Source: Buchnera aphidicola (Schlechtendalia chinensis)
GTDB taxonomy: Bacteria > Pseudomonadota > Gammaproteobacteria > Enterobacterales > Enterobacteriaceae
Length of the DNA: 64,000 nt
Reading direction: 5' to 3'
Assembly (NCBI RefSeq): GCF_001648115.1
Contig: NZ_CP011299.1
Span: 543,836-607,835, forward strand
A program made the translations under genes and the position numbers. The notes under the pieces were generated by a model. It saw only the letters and a list, made by a program, of their open reading frames with translations. It made no database searches and had not been told where the DNA came from. Shown one piece after another: positions 51,482 to 61,962 of this stretch. Position 1 is the first letter of the stretch. Each line of letters starts with the position of its first letter.

Positions 51482-53422
51482 TTATATTTTTTTTAAAAAA
51501 TTATTTTTTTGAACATTATTTTTTTTCCAAAGTAAATCATTTTTTGGCAATTCTAGTAAAAATCGACTAGGAACAGTATAAATTACTTCTCCATACTGAC
51601 AACGTATTTTAGAATAACTAAAAAATAGTTCTTTCTTTGCTCTTGTAATACCTACATAAGTTAATCGTCTTTCTTCATCTATATTATTTAAAGAACTATA
51701 ATGAGGTAAAATACCCTCTTCCATTCCTATCATAAAGACATAAGGAAATTCTAATCCTTTAGAAGCATGCAATGTCATTAGTTGTAATTTATCATCTTCT
51801 GGATTTTCCTCTTCTAATTCATTATGGAGGATAAATTGGTAAATGATATCTGATAAAGTATTAGATTTGTTTTTATTAGATTGTATCAATTCAGAAATCC
51901 AATTTAATAAAGAATGCATATTGTTTAAACTAATTTTATATAACTTAAAATTTTTTAAATTTTTCAATAACCAACTTTCATATTTTATAGTAGATATTAA
52001 GTTGTCTAAAACCATTATAGGTTTAATAAAAATATTTTCTTTTAGTTCTTTAATCAAAATTATAAAATTTTGTAACGCATTAAAACTTCGAGAAGATAAG
52101 AAAGATTTCAACTCATTACTATTGCTAGCATCAAACAAACTTATTTTCTTATATATACTCCATGATTTTATTTTTTTTAAAGTTTTTTCTCCTATTCCTC
52201 TTGAAGGTCTATTAATTATTTTCAAAAAAGCTATATCATCATTTGAATTCAGCATTAATTTTAAATAAGCTAACAAATCTCTAATTTCAGGTCGTGAAAA
52301 AAAAGATGAACGAGTAACAACATAATATGGAATTTTAAAATTTATTAATACTTTTTCAAATACCTTAACTTGATAATTACTTCGATACAATACAGAATAA
52401 TCTCGATAATTGCTACTATTAATTAATTTATGATTTAATATCTTTTTAGATACTAAAATAGCTTCTTCTTCTTCATTTCTAGCAGGAATTATATTTATAA
52501 TTGGACCATATTCTAAATTAGAAAATAATTTTTTCTGTAAGAAATGAGGATTGTTTTCTATTAAAAAATTAGCTGCTTTCAAAATCCTACCAGAAGAACG
52601 ATAATTATGTTCTAATTTTATTATTTTTAATTCAGGATAATCTAATTTTAATAATGAAAAATTGTTTAATCTTGCACCTCTCCAAGAATAAATTGACTGG
52701 TCATCGTCTCCTACTAAAGTAAAATTTTTATTACTTTTACTAAGTAACTTTATTAATTCATATTGAATAAAATTAGTATCTTGATATTCATCTACTAGCA
52801 AATATTTAATTTTATTTTGCCATTTTTCCCTTAAAAGTTCATTATTTTTTAATAGCAAAGTAGGTAAAAAAATTAAATCATCAAAATCCAAAATGTTGCA
52901 TGATTTAAGATAAATTTCATATAATTCATAATAACGACAATATTTTTTTTCTATAATAGATTTTGCTCGAATTTTAGCGTTATAAGAATTTATTAGTTTA
53001 TTTTTCCAATTTGAAATCATTATTCGAACTTTTTTTAGAAAAGTTCTATCATTTTTTTTAGTAATATCTTTAAGAACAGTTATTTGATCTTGTTCATCAA
53101 AAATAGAAAAGTTAGAACAAATATTTAATGCATTCAATTCAGATTTAACAATTCTTAATCCTAAAGAATGAAAAGTTGAAATAGTAATCATTTTTGTAAT
53201 ATTATGGGACAACTTATCGGAAATTCTATTTCTCATTTCCTTTGCAGCTTTGTTCGTAAAAGTAATAGCAAAAATACTGTTTGGATTCAAATGACATTGA
53301 CTAATTAAGTAAATAATTTTTTTTATAATTACTTGCGTTTTCCCTGATCCAGCACCAGCTAAAATTAAACAAGGACCAGAGACATAATGAATTGCTTTTT
53401 TTTGATTAACGTTTAAGTTCAT
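51482..53422 (-). CDS. rep: ATP-dependent DNA helicase Rep
   Basis: Superfamily 1 3'-5' helicase that clears proteins ahead of forks and restarts replication. 646 residues (E. coli 673). Motifs: LNVNQKKAIHYVSGPCLILAGAGSGKT is the N-terminus with Walker A; FTNKAAKEM (Ia); LLVDEYQDTN (II); VGDDDQSIYSWRGA (III); KLEHNYRSSGRILKAAN (IV); MTLHASKGLEFPYVF (V); VGITRAKKELFF (VI). It resembles Rep rather than UvrD across its length, and rho/trxA are its ancestral neighbours. Confidence 0.94.
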   Translation of the reverse strand: MNLNVNQKKAIHYVSGPCLILAGAGSGKTQVIIKKIIYLISQCHLNPNSIFAITFTNKAAKEMRNRISDKLSHNITKMITISTFHSLGLRIVKSELNALNICSNFSIFDEQDQITVLKDITKKNDRTFLKKVRIMISNWKNKLINSYNAKIRAKSIIEKKYCRYYELYEIYLKSCNILDFDDLIFLPTLLLKNNELLREKWQNKIKYLLVDEYQDTNFIQYELIKLLSKSNKNFTLVGDDDQSIYSWRGARLNNFSLLKLDYPELKIIKLEHNYRSSGRILKAANFLIENNPHFLQKKLFSNLEYGPIINIIPARNEEEEAILVSKKILNHKLINSSNYRDYSVLYRSNYQVKVFEKVLINFKIPYYVVTRSSFFSRPEIRDLLAYLKLMLNSNDDIAFLKIINRPSRGIGEKTLKKIKSWSIYKKISLFDASNSNELKSFLSSRSFNALQNFIILIKELKENIFIKPIMVLDNLISTIKYESWLLKNLKNFKLYKISLNNMHSLLNWISELIQSNKNKSNTLSDIIYQFILHNELEEENPEDDKLQLMTLHASKGLEFPYVFMIGMEEGILPHYSSLNNIDEERRLTYVGITRAKKELFFSYSKIRCQYGEVIYTVPSRFLLELPKNDLLWKKNNVQKNNFLKKI

Positions 53423-53526
53423 AATAAAAACATAAATTTAAAACTCTATATAATATTTAAATTTTAAAAAATATTCTAAAATATATTTTTTTCAATATCA
53501 TATTATATATAATATTAATTATATAA

Positions 53527-54999
53527 TTATGATAATTTAATTGGCTTCATGTCAACCATATATTTTCTTAATTTTTTTCCAATAATCTCTACTGGATGAT
53601 TTTCAATATCATGATTAATTTTATTTAAGGTAACATTATCAAATTGTAAATCTGATATTTTTTCACCAAGATCACCTGGACACAACTCATTCATAAATTC
53701 TTTTAATAAAGGTATTGCGGATTGGGAAAATAAATAACTTCCATATTCAGCAGTATCTGATATTACTAAATTCATTTCATAAAGACGTTTTCGAGCAATA
53801 GTATTAGCTATTAAAGGTAATTCATGAAGAGATTCATAGTATGCAGATTCTTCTTTTATACCAGTTTCTACCATAATTTCAAAAGATAGTTCAATACCTG
53901 CTTTTAATATTGCAACCATTAATAATCCTTGATCAAAATATTCTTGTTCCGATATTTCCTTATGACAAATTTTACATTTTTCAAAATCAGTTTTTTTAAT
54001 TTGTGTTCTCCATTCTTTTAACTTTTTATCGTCGCTATTCCAATCATCTATCATATTTTTAGAAAATTCACCGGATATAATATCATCCATATGTTTTCTA
54101 AATAACGATGAAAACATAACTTTTAATTTTTTTGAAAGAATGTATGCTCTAATTTTCGCAGTGTTAGATAATCTATTCAGCATCAAAGTAATTCCACCAT
54201 GTTTTACTGATTCAGTAATAGATTCCCATCCTAACTGAATTAATTTACCAGCATAATTTGGATCTTTTCCTTGTGAAACAAGTTGATCATAACATACCAA
54301 AGAACTAGTTTGCAGCATTCCACATAAAATAGTTTGTTCACCCATTAAATCTGATTTAACTTCTGCAATAAAAGAAGAATGTAAAACACCTGCACGATGA
54401 CTACCAAGAGAATAAGCCCAAGCCTTTGCAATTTCGAATCCAATTTTTTTTGGATCATTTTCCATATGAACAGCAATTAAAGAAGGTACACCAAAACCTT
54501 TTTTATACTCTTCTCGCACTTCTGTTCCCGGACATTTTGGAGCTACCATAATTACTGTTATATCATTTCGTATTTTTTGTCCTATTTCGACAATATGAAA
54601 ACCATGCGAAAAACCAAGAACAGAATTTTCCTTCATAAATTTTTGCAATAATGTTACTACTTCTTTATGTTGTTTATCAGGAGTTAAATTTATAACTAAA
54701 TCTGCTGTAGGAATAATGTTTTCATATGTATCTACAAAAAAATTATTTTTAGTAGCATTTTCCCAAGACTTATTTTTATTTAAAATAGAACTACCACGTA
54801 ATGCATAAGAAACATGAAGACCTGAATCACGCATATTTAAGCCCTGATTCAAACCTTGTGAACCGCAACCTACGATGACAATATTCTTTCTTTTTAAAAT
54901 GTCACACTTTTTAGAAAAAAAATTCTTTTCTACCAATTTACATTTTCGTAAATTAATTAACTTTTGACGAAAGTTAAGTGAGTTAAAATAATTCATCAT
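53527..54999 (-). CDS. ilvC: Ketol-acid reductoisomerase (class II)
   Basis: Second common step of isoleucine and valine synthesis (NADPH, Mg). 490 residues (E. coli 491), the long class II form. N-terminal [13 protein letters not shown]; Rossmann motif [34 protein letters not shown]; metal-binding acidic sites in [15 protein letters not shown] and the C-terminal knotted domain. AAGGA lies before the tandem ATG-ATG start. It feeds the product to ilvD upstream on the same strand and, via ketoisovalerate, to leuA. Confidence 0.97.
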   Translation of the reverse strand: MMNYFNSLNFRQKLINLRKCKLVEKNFFSKKCDILKRKNIVIVGCGSQGLNQGLNMRDSGLHVSYALRGSSILNKNKSWENATKNNFFVDTYENIIPTADLVINLTPDKQHKEVVTLLQKFMKENSVLGFSHGFHIVEIGQKIRNDITVIMVAPKCPGTEVREEYKKGFGVPSLIAVHMENDPKKIGFEIAKAWAYSLGSHRAGVLHSSFIAEVKSDLMGEQTILCGMLQTSSLVCYDQLVSQGKDPNYAGKLIQLGWESITESVKHGGITLMLNRLSNTAKIRAYILSKKLKVMFSSLFRKHMDDIISGEFSKNMIDDWNSDDKKLKEWRTQIKKTDFEKCKICHKEISEQEYFDQGLLMVAILKAGIELSFEIMVETGIKEESAYYESLHELPLIANTIARKRLYEMNLVISDTAEYGSYLFSQSAIPLLKEFMNELCPGDLGEKISDLQFDNVTLNKINHDIENHPVEIIGKKLRKYMVDMKPIKLS

Positions 55000-55082
55000 A
55001 CGTGTTCCTTCATTTAATTAATTTTTTTATATTTTACAAGTACGGAAATTTTTTATTCTTAAAAAGCATAAGATATACAACT

Positions 55083-56924
55083 TTAATACTGAATTTTTCT
55101 TACTGCTCCTTTATCAGCACTAGTTGCAAATAGTGCATACATTTTTAATGCAGAAGAAACAAAACGCTTTCGAAATTGAGGGGTATATGAAGATTTTCCT
55201 CTTTGAATCTCATTATGCATCCTATTTAAGAATTCATCATTCGTAATATCTAAATTTATAGTTCGATTAGGAATGTTAATATTAATTACATCATTATTAC
55301 GAATTAAAGCAATATTTCCTTTATTAGCTGCTTCAGGAGAAATATGTCCTATAGATAATCCTGAAGTACCTCCAGAAAATCGACCATCTGTTATTAAAGC
55401 ACAATGCTCATCTAAATTCATTGATTTCAAGTATGTAGTAGGATACAACATTTCTTGCATTCCAGGTCCTCCTTTTGGGCCTTCATAACGTATTACAACT
55501 ACATGACCTTTTTTAACTTTGTTTTCTAAAATGGATTTTAATGCTTCTTCTTGACTTTCGAAAACTATTGCAAGCCCTTCAAATATTAAATTGCCTTTTT
55601 TAACACCAGCAGTTTTTACAACACAACCATTTTTTGCAATATTTCCATATAATATTGCTAGCCCTCCATCGTAACTAAATGCATTTTCATAGGAACGAAT
55701 GCATCCTTTTTTTCGATCTTTATCTAAAGATTTCCATCTATAAGATTGTGTAAATGGGATACTTGTCTTATTTCCAAGAGGACCAGCATGAAACATTTCA
55801 ATTACATCTTGATTTTTTGTCTTTAAAATATCATATTTATTAAGAACTACGTCTAAACTTAATCCAAGTATATTTTTAACATTATTATTTAATAAAGAAA
55901 CTCGATTAAGTTCCGCAAGCAAACCTATAACTCCTCCAGCTCTGTGAAAATCTTCCATATGATATACATCGCTATTTGGAGCTATTTTACAAAGATTAGG
56001 TATTTTTCGAGACAAAAGATCGATGTCCGACATCTTAAAATCCACTTGGCCTTCTTGAGCCATTGCTAACAAATGTAAAATAGTATTAGTTGATCCACCC
56101 ATAGAAATATCTAAAGACATGGCGTTTAAAAAAGATTCTCTTGAAGCTATAGATCGAGGTAAAAATGATGTATTATTGTTTTCATAATATTCTTTAGTAA
56201 TTTTAACTATTAATTTTCCCGAATCAATGAATAATTTTTTTCTATCTATATGAGTAGCTAATAATGTACCATTTCCTGGCAACGATAAACCTAATGCTTC
56301 AGTAAGACAATTCATAGAATTTGCAGTAAATAAACCAGAACATGATCCGCAAGTAGGACATGCAGAATTTTCAATTCGACTTGCTAACGCATCAGAGTAA
56401 TTCGGATTCGCACCATAAACAATTGCGTCTACTAAGTTTATTTTTATTTCTTTTCCATCTACAACAATCCTCCCTGATTCCATAGGACCACCAGATACAA
56501 AAACACATGGAATATTTAAACGTAAAGCAGCCATTAACATTCCTGGTGTTATTTTATCGCAATTTGAAATGCAAATCATAGCATCAGCACAATGTGCATT
56601 AATCATATATTCTATAGAATCTGCTATCAACTCACGAGATGGAAGAGAATACAACATTCCAGAATGACCCATAGCAATACCATCATCTATAGCAATAGTA
56701 TTAAATTCTTTAGCCACTCCTCCTTCTAATTTAATTATACTAGAAACAAGTGTTCCTAATTCTTTTAAATGAATGTGACCAGGCACAAATTCAGTAAAAG
56801 AATTAACGACTGCAATGATTGGTTTATTAAAATCTGAATCTGTCATTCCAGTAGCTTTCCATAATGCTCTTGCTCCTGCCATATTACGTCCTTGAGTAGT
56901 CGTTGAAGAACGATATTTTGGCAT
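55083..56924 (-). CDS. ilvD: Dihydroxy-acid dehydratase
   Basis: Fe-S dehydratase making the keto acids of valine and isoleucine. 613 residues (E. coli 616). N-terminus [21 protein letters not shown]; cluster-binding cysteines in [11 protein letters not shown] and [20 protein letters not shown]-terminal [24 protein letters not shown] strong AAGGAG precedes the ATG. Order ilvD-ilvC on the minus strand with an 83-base spacer suggests one operon. Confidence 0.97.
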   Translation of the reverse strand: MPKYRSSTTTQGRNMAGARALWKATGMTDSDFNKPIIAVVNSFTEFVPGHIHLKELGTLVSSIIKLEGGVAKEFNTIAIDDGIAMGHSGMLYSLPSRELIADSIEYMINAHCADAMICISNCDKITPGMLMAALRLNIPCVFVSGGPMESGRIVVDGKEIKINLVDAIVYGANPNYSDALASRIENSACPTCGSCSGLFTANSMNCLTEALGLSLPGNGTLLATHIDRKKLFIDSGKLIVKITKEYYENNNTSFLPRSIASRESFLNAMSLDISMGGSTNTILHLLAMAQEGQVDFKMSDIDLLSRKIPNLCKIAPNSDVYHMEDFHRAGGVIGLLAELNRVSLLNNNVKNILGLSLDVVLNKYDILKTKNQDVIEMFHAGPLGNKTSIPFTQSYRWKSLDKDRKKGCIRSYENAFSYDGGLAILYGNIAKNGCVVKTAGVKKGNLIFEGLAIVFESQEEALKSILENKVKKGHVVVIRYEGPKGGPGMQEMLYPTTYLKSMNLDEHCALITDGRFSGGTSGLSIGHISPEAANKGNIALIRNNDVININIPNRTINLDITNDEFLNRMHNEIQRGKSSYTPQFRKRFVSSALKMYALFATSADKGAVRKIQY

Positions 56925-57248
56925 TTTTTCTCCTTAAAAATAATTCACAATGCATCTTAAAAGAAAAATATTATTTTAAGTCAAAGTTATATAAAAGAAC
57001 ATTCTTACTACAAAGAAAGGATACATAAAAAATAAAAATTTATGTAATAATTTTTAAAAAAAATAACTAATTAACACTATTTTTTTTAAATTTTTGAAAC
57101 TATCAGAGGTAATGCTAAAGTAGCATATTAAAACAAAAAAATAACAAAAATTTTAACTAACTTCTATTTTGAAAAAAAAATTCATCTATGGTTATATACT
57201 AAGAAATAAATTTTAATTTTTTTTGAACAGAATTTTAATTATTAATTT
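56925..57248. other. 324-bp spacer tRNA-Trp to ilvD
   Basis: No gene. A small dyad ATGCTA-AAG-TAGCAT at 57112-57126 lies mid-way; it could be the 3' end of a tRNA-Trp transcript or part of the ilvD leader. Nothing else is recognisable. Confidence 0.4.
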
Positions 57249-57321
57249 CAGGGGTGAAGGGAGTCGAACCCCTAACATTCGGTTTTGGAGACCGATGCTC
57301 TACCAATTGAACTACACCCCT
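57249..57321 (-). tRNA. tRNA-Trp (CCA)
   Basis: 73-base minus-strand cloverleaf: acceptor AGGGGTG pairing with CACCCCT, anticodon CCA within CTCCAAA, D-arm AGTTCAATTGGTAGAGC as in E. coli trpT, discriminator G. 3' CCA not encoded. Confidence 0.96.
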
Positions 57322-57575
57322 TTTTTCAATTTTATTGAAAATTTTTGTTATAATAAGAATTGAACATTTTTTTAAGAATACTACTAAATATCATTCAAGT
57401 CTAGTATTAACTATATACATAAATTAATATTTATTAATGCTGAATACATTAAATATTCACTTTGTTGTTAAAAAATTTTGTTTATAAAACATGTTTAATA
57501 GATTACTAAAAAATAATTTTTAATACAAAATAACAATAAACAAAAAATTATATTTAAAATAACAGGAAAAACAAA

Positions 57576-58790
57576 ATGAAATTGCCTATTTATTTAGATT
57601 ATGCAGCAACTACACCAATGGAACCATTAGTAATAAAAAATATGATAAAATTTTTAACTTTAGACGGTACATTTGGAAATCCAGCTTCTCGTTCCCATCA
57701 ATTCGGATGGAAAGCAGAAGAATCTGTTGATATAGCAAGAAATCAAATTGCTGAACTTATAAATGCAGATTCTAGAGAAATTGTTTTTACCTCAGGAGCT
57801 ACTGAATCTAATAATTTGGCAATTAAAGGCATATCTGAATTTTATAAAAAAAAAGGAAACCACATCATAACTAGCAAAACAGAACATAAAGCAGTATTAG
57901 ATACTTGTAGATACTTAGAAAGCAAAGGAGTTCGTATAACATATCTTAATCCATCAAAAAATGGCATAATTAATTTAAAACAATTTAAACAACATATCTG
58001 TGAAAAAACTATACTTGTTTCTATTATGCATGTCAATAATGAAACTGGAGTAATACAAGACGTTAAAGAAATATCTAAAATTTGTATAAAAAACAATATT
58101 CTATTTCATGTTGATGCAACTCAAAGTGTAGGAAAATTACATATTGACCTTAACAAAATAAAAATAGATCTGATGTCTTTTTCTGCACATAAAATTTATG
58201 GTCCAAAAGGCATTGGAGTATTATATGTTCGACGTAAACCCCGTGTAAGATTATCTGCTCAGATACATGGAGGAGGTCATGAAAGAGGAATGAGATCAGG
58301 AACGTTACCAGTACATCAAATTGTAGGAATGGGAATAGCATGCAAGCTTGCTAAAAAGAATATTGATCATGATTACGCATATTTAAAAGATTTACGAAAT
58401 TATTTATGGGAAGGTTTAAAAGATATTGATGAAGTATATTTAAATAGTAATCTTAAATACGGAGCACCACATATATTAAATGTAAGTTTCAATTACATAG
58501 AAGGTGAATCTTTAATTATGGCATTAAAAGATATAGCTGTATCTTCAGGTTCAGCTTGTACATCAGCAAGTTTAGAACCTTCATATGTACTTCGAGCTTT
58601 AGGATTAAAAGATGAATTAGCTCACAGTTCAATACGTTTTTCAATAGGACGATTTACTACTAAATCAGAAATAAGCTATACAATTAAAACTGTACACAAA
58701 GCTATTGATCGATTAAGAAATTTATCTCCATTATGGGAAATGTTTCAGTCTGGAGTTGATTTAAACACTGTTAATTGGACCAACGATTAA
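57576..58790 (+). CDS. iscS: Cysteine desulfurase IscS
   Basis: PLP enzyme that mobilises sulfur from cysteine for Fe-S clusters and tRNA thiolation. 404 residues, same as E. coli. Start [20 protein letters not shown]-lysine in [14 protein letters not shown]; catalytic Cys in the mobile loop [31 protein letters not shown] good GGA-type ribosome site precedes the ATG. First gene of the isc cluster; the regulator iscR, which precedes iscS in E. coli, is absent. Confidence 0.97.
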   Translation: MKLPIYLDYAATTPMEPLVIKNMIKFLTLDGTFGNPASRSHQFGWKAEESVDIARNQIAELINADSREIVFTSGATESNNLAIKGISEFYKKKGNHIITSKTEHKAVLDTCRYLESKGVRITYLNPSKNGIINLKQFKQHICEKTILVSIMHVNNETGVIQDVKEISKICIKNNILFHVDATQSVGKLHIDLNKIKIDLMSFSAHKIYGPKGIGVLYVRRKPRVRLSAQIHGGGHERGMRSGTLPVHQIVGMGIACKLAKKNIDHDYAYLKDLRNYLWEGLKDIDEVYLNSNLKYGAPHILNVSFNYIEGESLIMALKDIAVSSGSACTSASLEPSYVLRALGLKDELAHSSIRFSIGRFTTKSEISYTIKTVHKAIDRLRNLSPLWEMFQSGVDLNTVNWTND

Positions 58791-58819
58791 TATTTCATCA
58801 TTTAAAAAAAGGAAAAAAA

Positions 58820-59200
58820 ATGACATATAGTAAAAAAGTAATAGATCATTATGAAAATCCTCGTAATGTAGGTTCATTTTCAAACTCTGATATTAATGTG
58901 GGAAGTGGTTTAGTAGGAGCTCCAGCATGCGGAGATGTAATGAAATTGCAAATAAAAGTTAACAAAGATGAAATTATAGAAGATGCTTGTTTCAAAACAT
59001 ATGGATGTGGATCAGCAATAGCTTCAAGCTCTCTAGTAACAGAATGGATTATAGGAAAATCATTATCAGAAGCTGAAAGTATCAAAAATACAAATATAGC
59101 AGAAGAACTTGATCTACCTCCAGTAAAAATACATTGTTCCATTTTAGCAGAAGATGCAATTAAAGCAGCAATCTCTAATTATAGAAATAAAAATAAATAA
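58820..59200 (+). CDS. iscU: Fe-S cluster scaffold IscU
   Basis: Scaffold on which [2Fe-2S] clusters are built. 126 residues from the ATG at 58820, starting MTYSKKVIDHYENPRNVGSF, close to E. coli. The frame is open 15 codons upstream (overlapping iscS), but homology and an AGGA element decide for 58820. The three cluster cysteines are in GAPACGD, TYGCGSAI and KIHCSIL; the HscA-binding motif LPPVK is intact. Confidence 0.97.
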   Translation: MTYSKKVIDHYENPRNVGSFSNSDINVGSGLVGAPACGDVMKLQIKVNKDEIIEDACFKTYGCGSAIASSSLVTEWIIGKSLSEAESIKNTNIAEELDLPPVKIHCSILAEDAIKAAISNYRNKNK

Positions 59201-59210
59201 AATAAATGAC

Positions 59211-59250
59211 TAACATGTCGAAAAAGACTTGAAATTTCTTCGACATGTTA
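59211..59250. terminator. 12-bp hairpin between iscU and hscB
   Basis: Perfect arms TAACATGTCGAA (59211-59222) and TTCGACATGTTA (59239-59250), 16-base loop, starting 11 bases after the iscU stop and ending 49 bases before hscB. It has unusually high G/C for an intergenic stem here. No long T-run follows, so a processing or partial-termination element inside the isc operon is likely. It occupies the ancestral place of iscA. Confidence 0.55.
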
Positions 59251-59298
59251 AAAGGCATTAATTAATTTTAATAAAAATAATATTGAGATGAAAAAAAT

Positions 59299-59790
59299 AT
59301 GAATTATTTTAAATTATTTAATTTACCACAAACATTTAAAGTTGATGTTAAAAAGTTAGTATCTCAATTTTATAAATTACAAAAAAAATATCATCCTGAC
59401 ATGCATTTTCATCATCTTGAAGATAAAGACAAACATTATTTTCAAAAATCAATCAATATTAACAAAGGATATCATGTACTCATAAATCCATTAAAACGAG
59501 CTAAATATTTATTATCATTAAACTCCTTTAATTTTAATAAAGAAAAAAAAACGTTACTTAATAAGAAATTTCTTAATGAACAGTTAGAACTATATGAAAT
59601 ATTAGATACACTAAAAAAAAATGCTCAAAAAAAAACAGAATTATATTATTTTTTAAATGATATTAAACAAAAGAAAAATTATTGCTTAATAGAATTAGAA
59701 CTAATGCTTAATAAAAAACAATGGAAATTAGCAGCAACTATACTATGTAAACTATTATTTTATGAAAAATTAAAATATAAAGACAATTAA
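59299..59790 (+). CDS. hscB: J-type co-chaperone HscB
   Basis: Delivers IscU to HscA. 163 residues (E. coli 171). The N-terminal J domain has the essential HPD (KKYHPDMHF at about residue 32); the C-terminal helical domain, which binds IscU, is Lys-rich here. It precedes hscA by 37 bases (counted to the preferred hscA start). Confidence 0.93.
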   Translation: MNYFKLFNLPQTFKVDVKKLVSQFYKLQKKYHPDMHFHHLEDKDKHYFQKSININKGYHVLINPLKRAKYLLSLNSFNFNKEKKTLLNKKFLNEQLELYEILDTLKKNAQKKTELYYFLNDIKQKKNYCLIELELMLNKKQWKLAATILCKLLFYEKLKYKDN

Positions 59791-59827
59791 AAAACATATG
59801 AAAGTTAAGAATTCTGCGGAAGAGAAT

Positions 59828-61336
59828 ATGATTATAATAGAAAAAACAAATCAAAATTTAAACATAGGTAAAAATAGTACTATATCGTTTGGAATTGATT
59901 TTGGAACAACTTATTCTTTAATAGCTACTACCATATCTCAAAATGTTTTTATTATTTCCGATAATAAAAATCGTGCCCTTTTACCTTCGGTAGTTAATTA
60001 CAGCAATTTTTCTAAGCCTATTGTCGGATGGAATGCAAAAAAATTAATTACAAGTGATCCTATTAATACAATTACTTCAGTAAAACGATTAATTGGACGT
60101 TCTTTAAAAGAAATTAAAGAGTTATTTCCTAACTTGCCTTATAATTTTAAGAGCAATAAAGACAATACTATTTCGTTTATTATAAATAATTCCTTAATTA
60201 GTACTTCAGAAATATCTAGCAAAATTTTAAATGAATTAAAAAATCGAGTGATGTCTGTATATAAACAGGAAATAAGCGGAGTAGTAATAACTGTTCCAGC
60301 ACATTTTAATGATATACAAAGACAAGAAATTAAAAAGTCAGCACAATTAATTAATTTAAATGTTTTACGTCTTTTAAATGAACCAACCGCAGCTGCTATT
60401 GCTTACGGATTACATTTAAAGAAAAAAGGTATTTTTGTAATATATGACTTAGGAGGAGGAACTTTTGATGTTTCTATACTTAATCTAAGCAAAAACGTTT
60501 TTGAAGTTTTATCTACTTCTGGGAGTACAAACTTGGGAGGAGACGATATTGATTATTTATTGTCGAATTATATAAATAGCAAAGTACTGTCATTAAATTC
60601 AAAAAACATATCTACTCAAATAGGTTTGTTGGACCTTGCCAAAAAAATAAAAATAAAATTAAGTTCTGAGTACTATGTAAAAACTGTATTTAAATCATAT
60701 AGTTTTTGCATTACTAGAATGGAATTTAATAATATAATTAAACCTATTATTTTAAAAACATTGAAAATTTGTAAAAATGCGTTACAAGATGCGAAGGTTT
60801 CAATTGAAAACATTGATCATGTTATTTTAGTAGGAGGTTCTACTTACATTCCAATAATACAAAATGACGTTATGAAATATTTTAAAAAATTACCTTTGCA
60901 TTCTATTAATCCAGATCAAGTTGTTGCTGTAGGAGCTTCTATTCAAGCGGACATGTTAACTAAAAAAAATAAAAAAAACAATATAATACTATTAGATGTA
61001 GTACCTTTATCATTAGGAATTGAAATAATAGGTAATATAGTTGAAAAAGTTATATTTAGAAATACCAAAATTCCTATTGCACAGACAAGAGAATTTACGA
61101 CATTTAAAGATAATCAAAAATCTATATTAATTCATGTATTGCAAGGTGAAGAAACGTTAGTTAAAAATTGTAAATCTTTATCAAAATTTATATTAAAAGA
61201 TATTCCTCAAAAATTAGCTGGAAAAATAATTGTTCTAGTAACATTTCAAATAGATGTTGATGGTTTACTGTCAATTACAGCTAAAATAAAATCAACAAAA
61301 ATCGAAAAAAATATATGTATAAATTTTAAAAATTAA
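59828..61336 (+). CDS. hscA: Hsp70-type chaperone HscA, lacking the C-terminal lid
   Basis: Releases the cluster from IscU. The ATG at 59828, preceded by GGAAGAG, gives an N-terminus (MIIIEKTNQ) matching E. coli; the frame also opens at 59798. The ATPase domain is complete: FGIDFGTTYSL, VITVPAHFNDIQRQ, LLNEPTAAAIAYG, IYDLGGGTFDVS, VGGSTYIP. The beta substrate-binding domain follows, to QIDVDGLLSITAKIKS. The protein ends there: 502 residues against 616 in E. coli, so the whole helical lid is missing. No lid-like frame is found downstream. Confidence 0.93.
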   Translation: MIIIEKTNQNLNIGKNSTISFGIDFGTTYSLIATTISQNVFIISDNKNRALLPSVVNYSNFSKPIVGWNAKKLITSDPINTITSVKRLIGRSLKEIKELFPNLPYNFKSNKDNTISFIINNSLISTSEISSKILNELKNRVMSVYKQEISGVVITVPAHFNDIQRQEIKKSAQLINLNVLRLLNEPTAAAIAYGLHLKKKGIFVIYDLGGGTFDVSILNLSKNVFEVLSTSGSTNLGGDDIDYLLSNYINSKVLSLNSKNISTQIGLLDLAKKIKIKLSSEYYVKTVFKSYSFCITRMEFNNIIKPIILKTLKICKNALQDAKVSIENIDHVILVGGSTYIPIIQNDVMKYFKKLPLHSINPDQVVAVGASIQADMLTKKNKKNNIILLDVVPLSLGIEIIGNIVEKVIFRNTKIPIAQTREFTTFKDNQKSILIHVLQGEETLVKNCKSLSKFILKDIPQKLAGKIIVLVTFQIDVDGLLSITAKIKSTKIEKNICINFKN

Positions 61337-61510
61337 CTAAAATTATTAAAATAGTTGATAAATTTAATTAGATATAAAATTTAATTATATTAAAAAATTA
61401 ATTAAATACTTTGAAATTATTTAAATTTAGGATTTGAAAATTTTAAAAATGCATTCAAATAACTACAAAGAATTAATATTTAAAAAAATCCAAAAAGAGT
61501 ATATTTTATT

Positions 61511-61837
61511 ATGCCAAAAATTAAATTTTTACCGCACAAATTATTATTGCCTAAAGGTGGAACATTTTATGCAAAAGAAGGAGAAACAATTTTAAATGTT
61601 GCATTGAGAAATAATATAAATATTGAACATGCTTGTAATAAATCATGTATATGTACTACATGTCATTGTTTTATAGAAAAAGGATATTATTCTTTATCTC
61701 CTTGTGAAGAAAAAGAAGAAGATATTCTCGATAAAGCATGGGGGATTCAAATAAATAGTCGTTTAAGCTGTCAGGCAAAAATAAAAAATCAAGATATAGA
61801 AGTTAAAATTCCTATGTATACAATAAATCAATTTTAA
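61511..61837 (+). CDS. fdx: [2Fe-2S] ferredoxin of the ISC system
   Basis: Adrenodoxin-type ferredoxin supplying electrons for cluster assembly. 108 residues (E. coli 111). Cluster cysteines in [15 protein letters not shown] and SRLSCQAK; start [17 protein letters not shown]. Last gene of iscS-iscU-hscB-hscA-fdx; iscX, which follows in E. coli, is absent. It is separated from hscA by 174 bases. Confidence 0.96.
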   Translation: MPKIKFLPHKLLLPKGGTFYAKEGETILNVALRNNINIEHACNKSCICTTCHCFIEKGYYSLSPCEEKEEDILDKAWGIQINSRLSCQAKIKNQDIEVKIPMYTINQF

Positions 61838-61962
61838 CATTATAAATAATAGAATATATATTTATATAGCATTTATAACTTTCAAAATATATCTTATTGA
61901 CATATTTAAAAAAATATATAACGTTAAAAATTAATGCAATATTTAATATTTTCTTTAAATAC

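Noticed and set aside
51482-53422. Calling this helicase uvrD
   Set aside because: Sequence follows Rep closely from the start through the C-terminal region, and the trxA-rho neighbourhood is that of rep.
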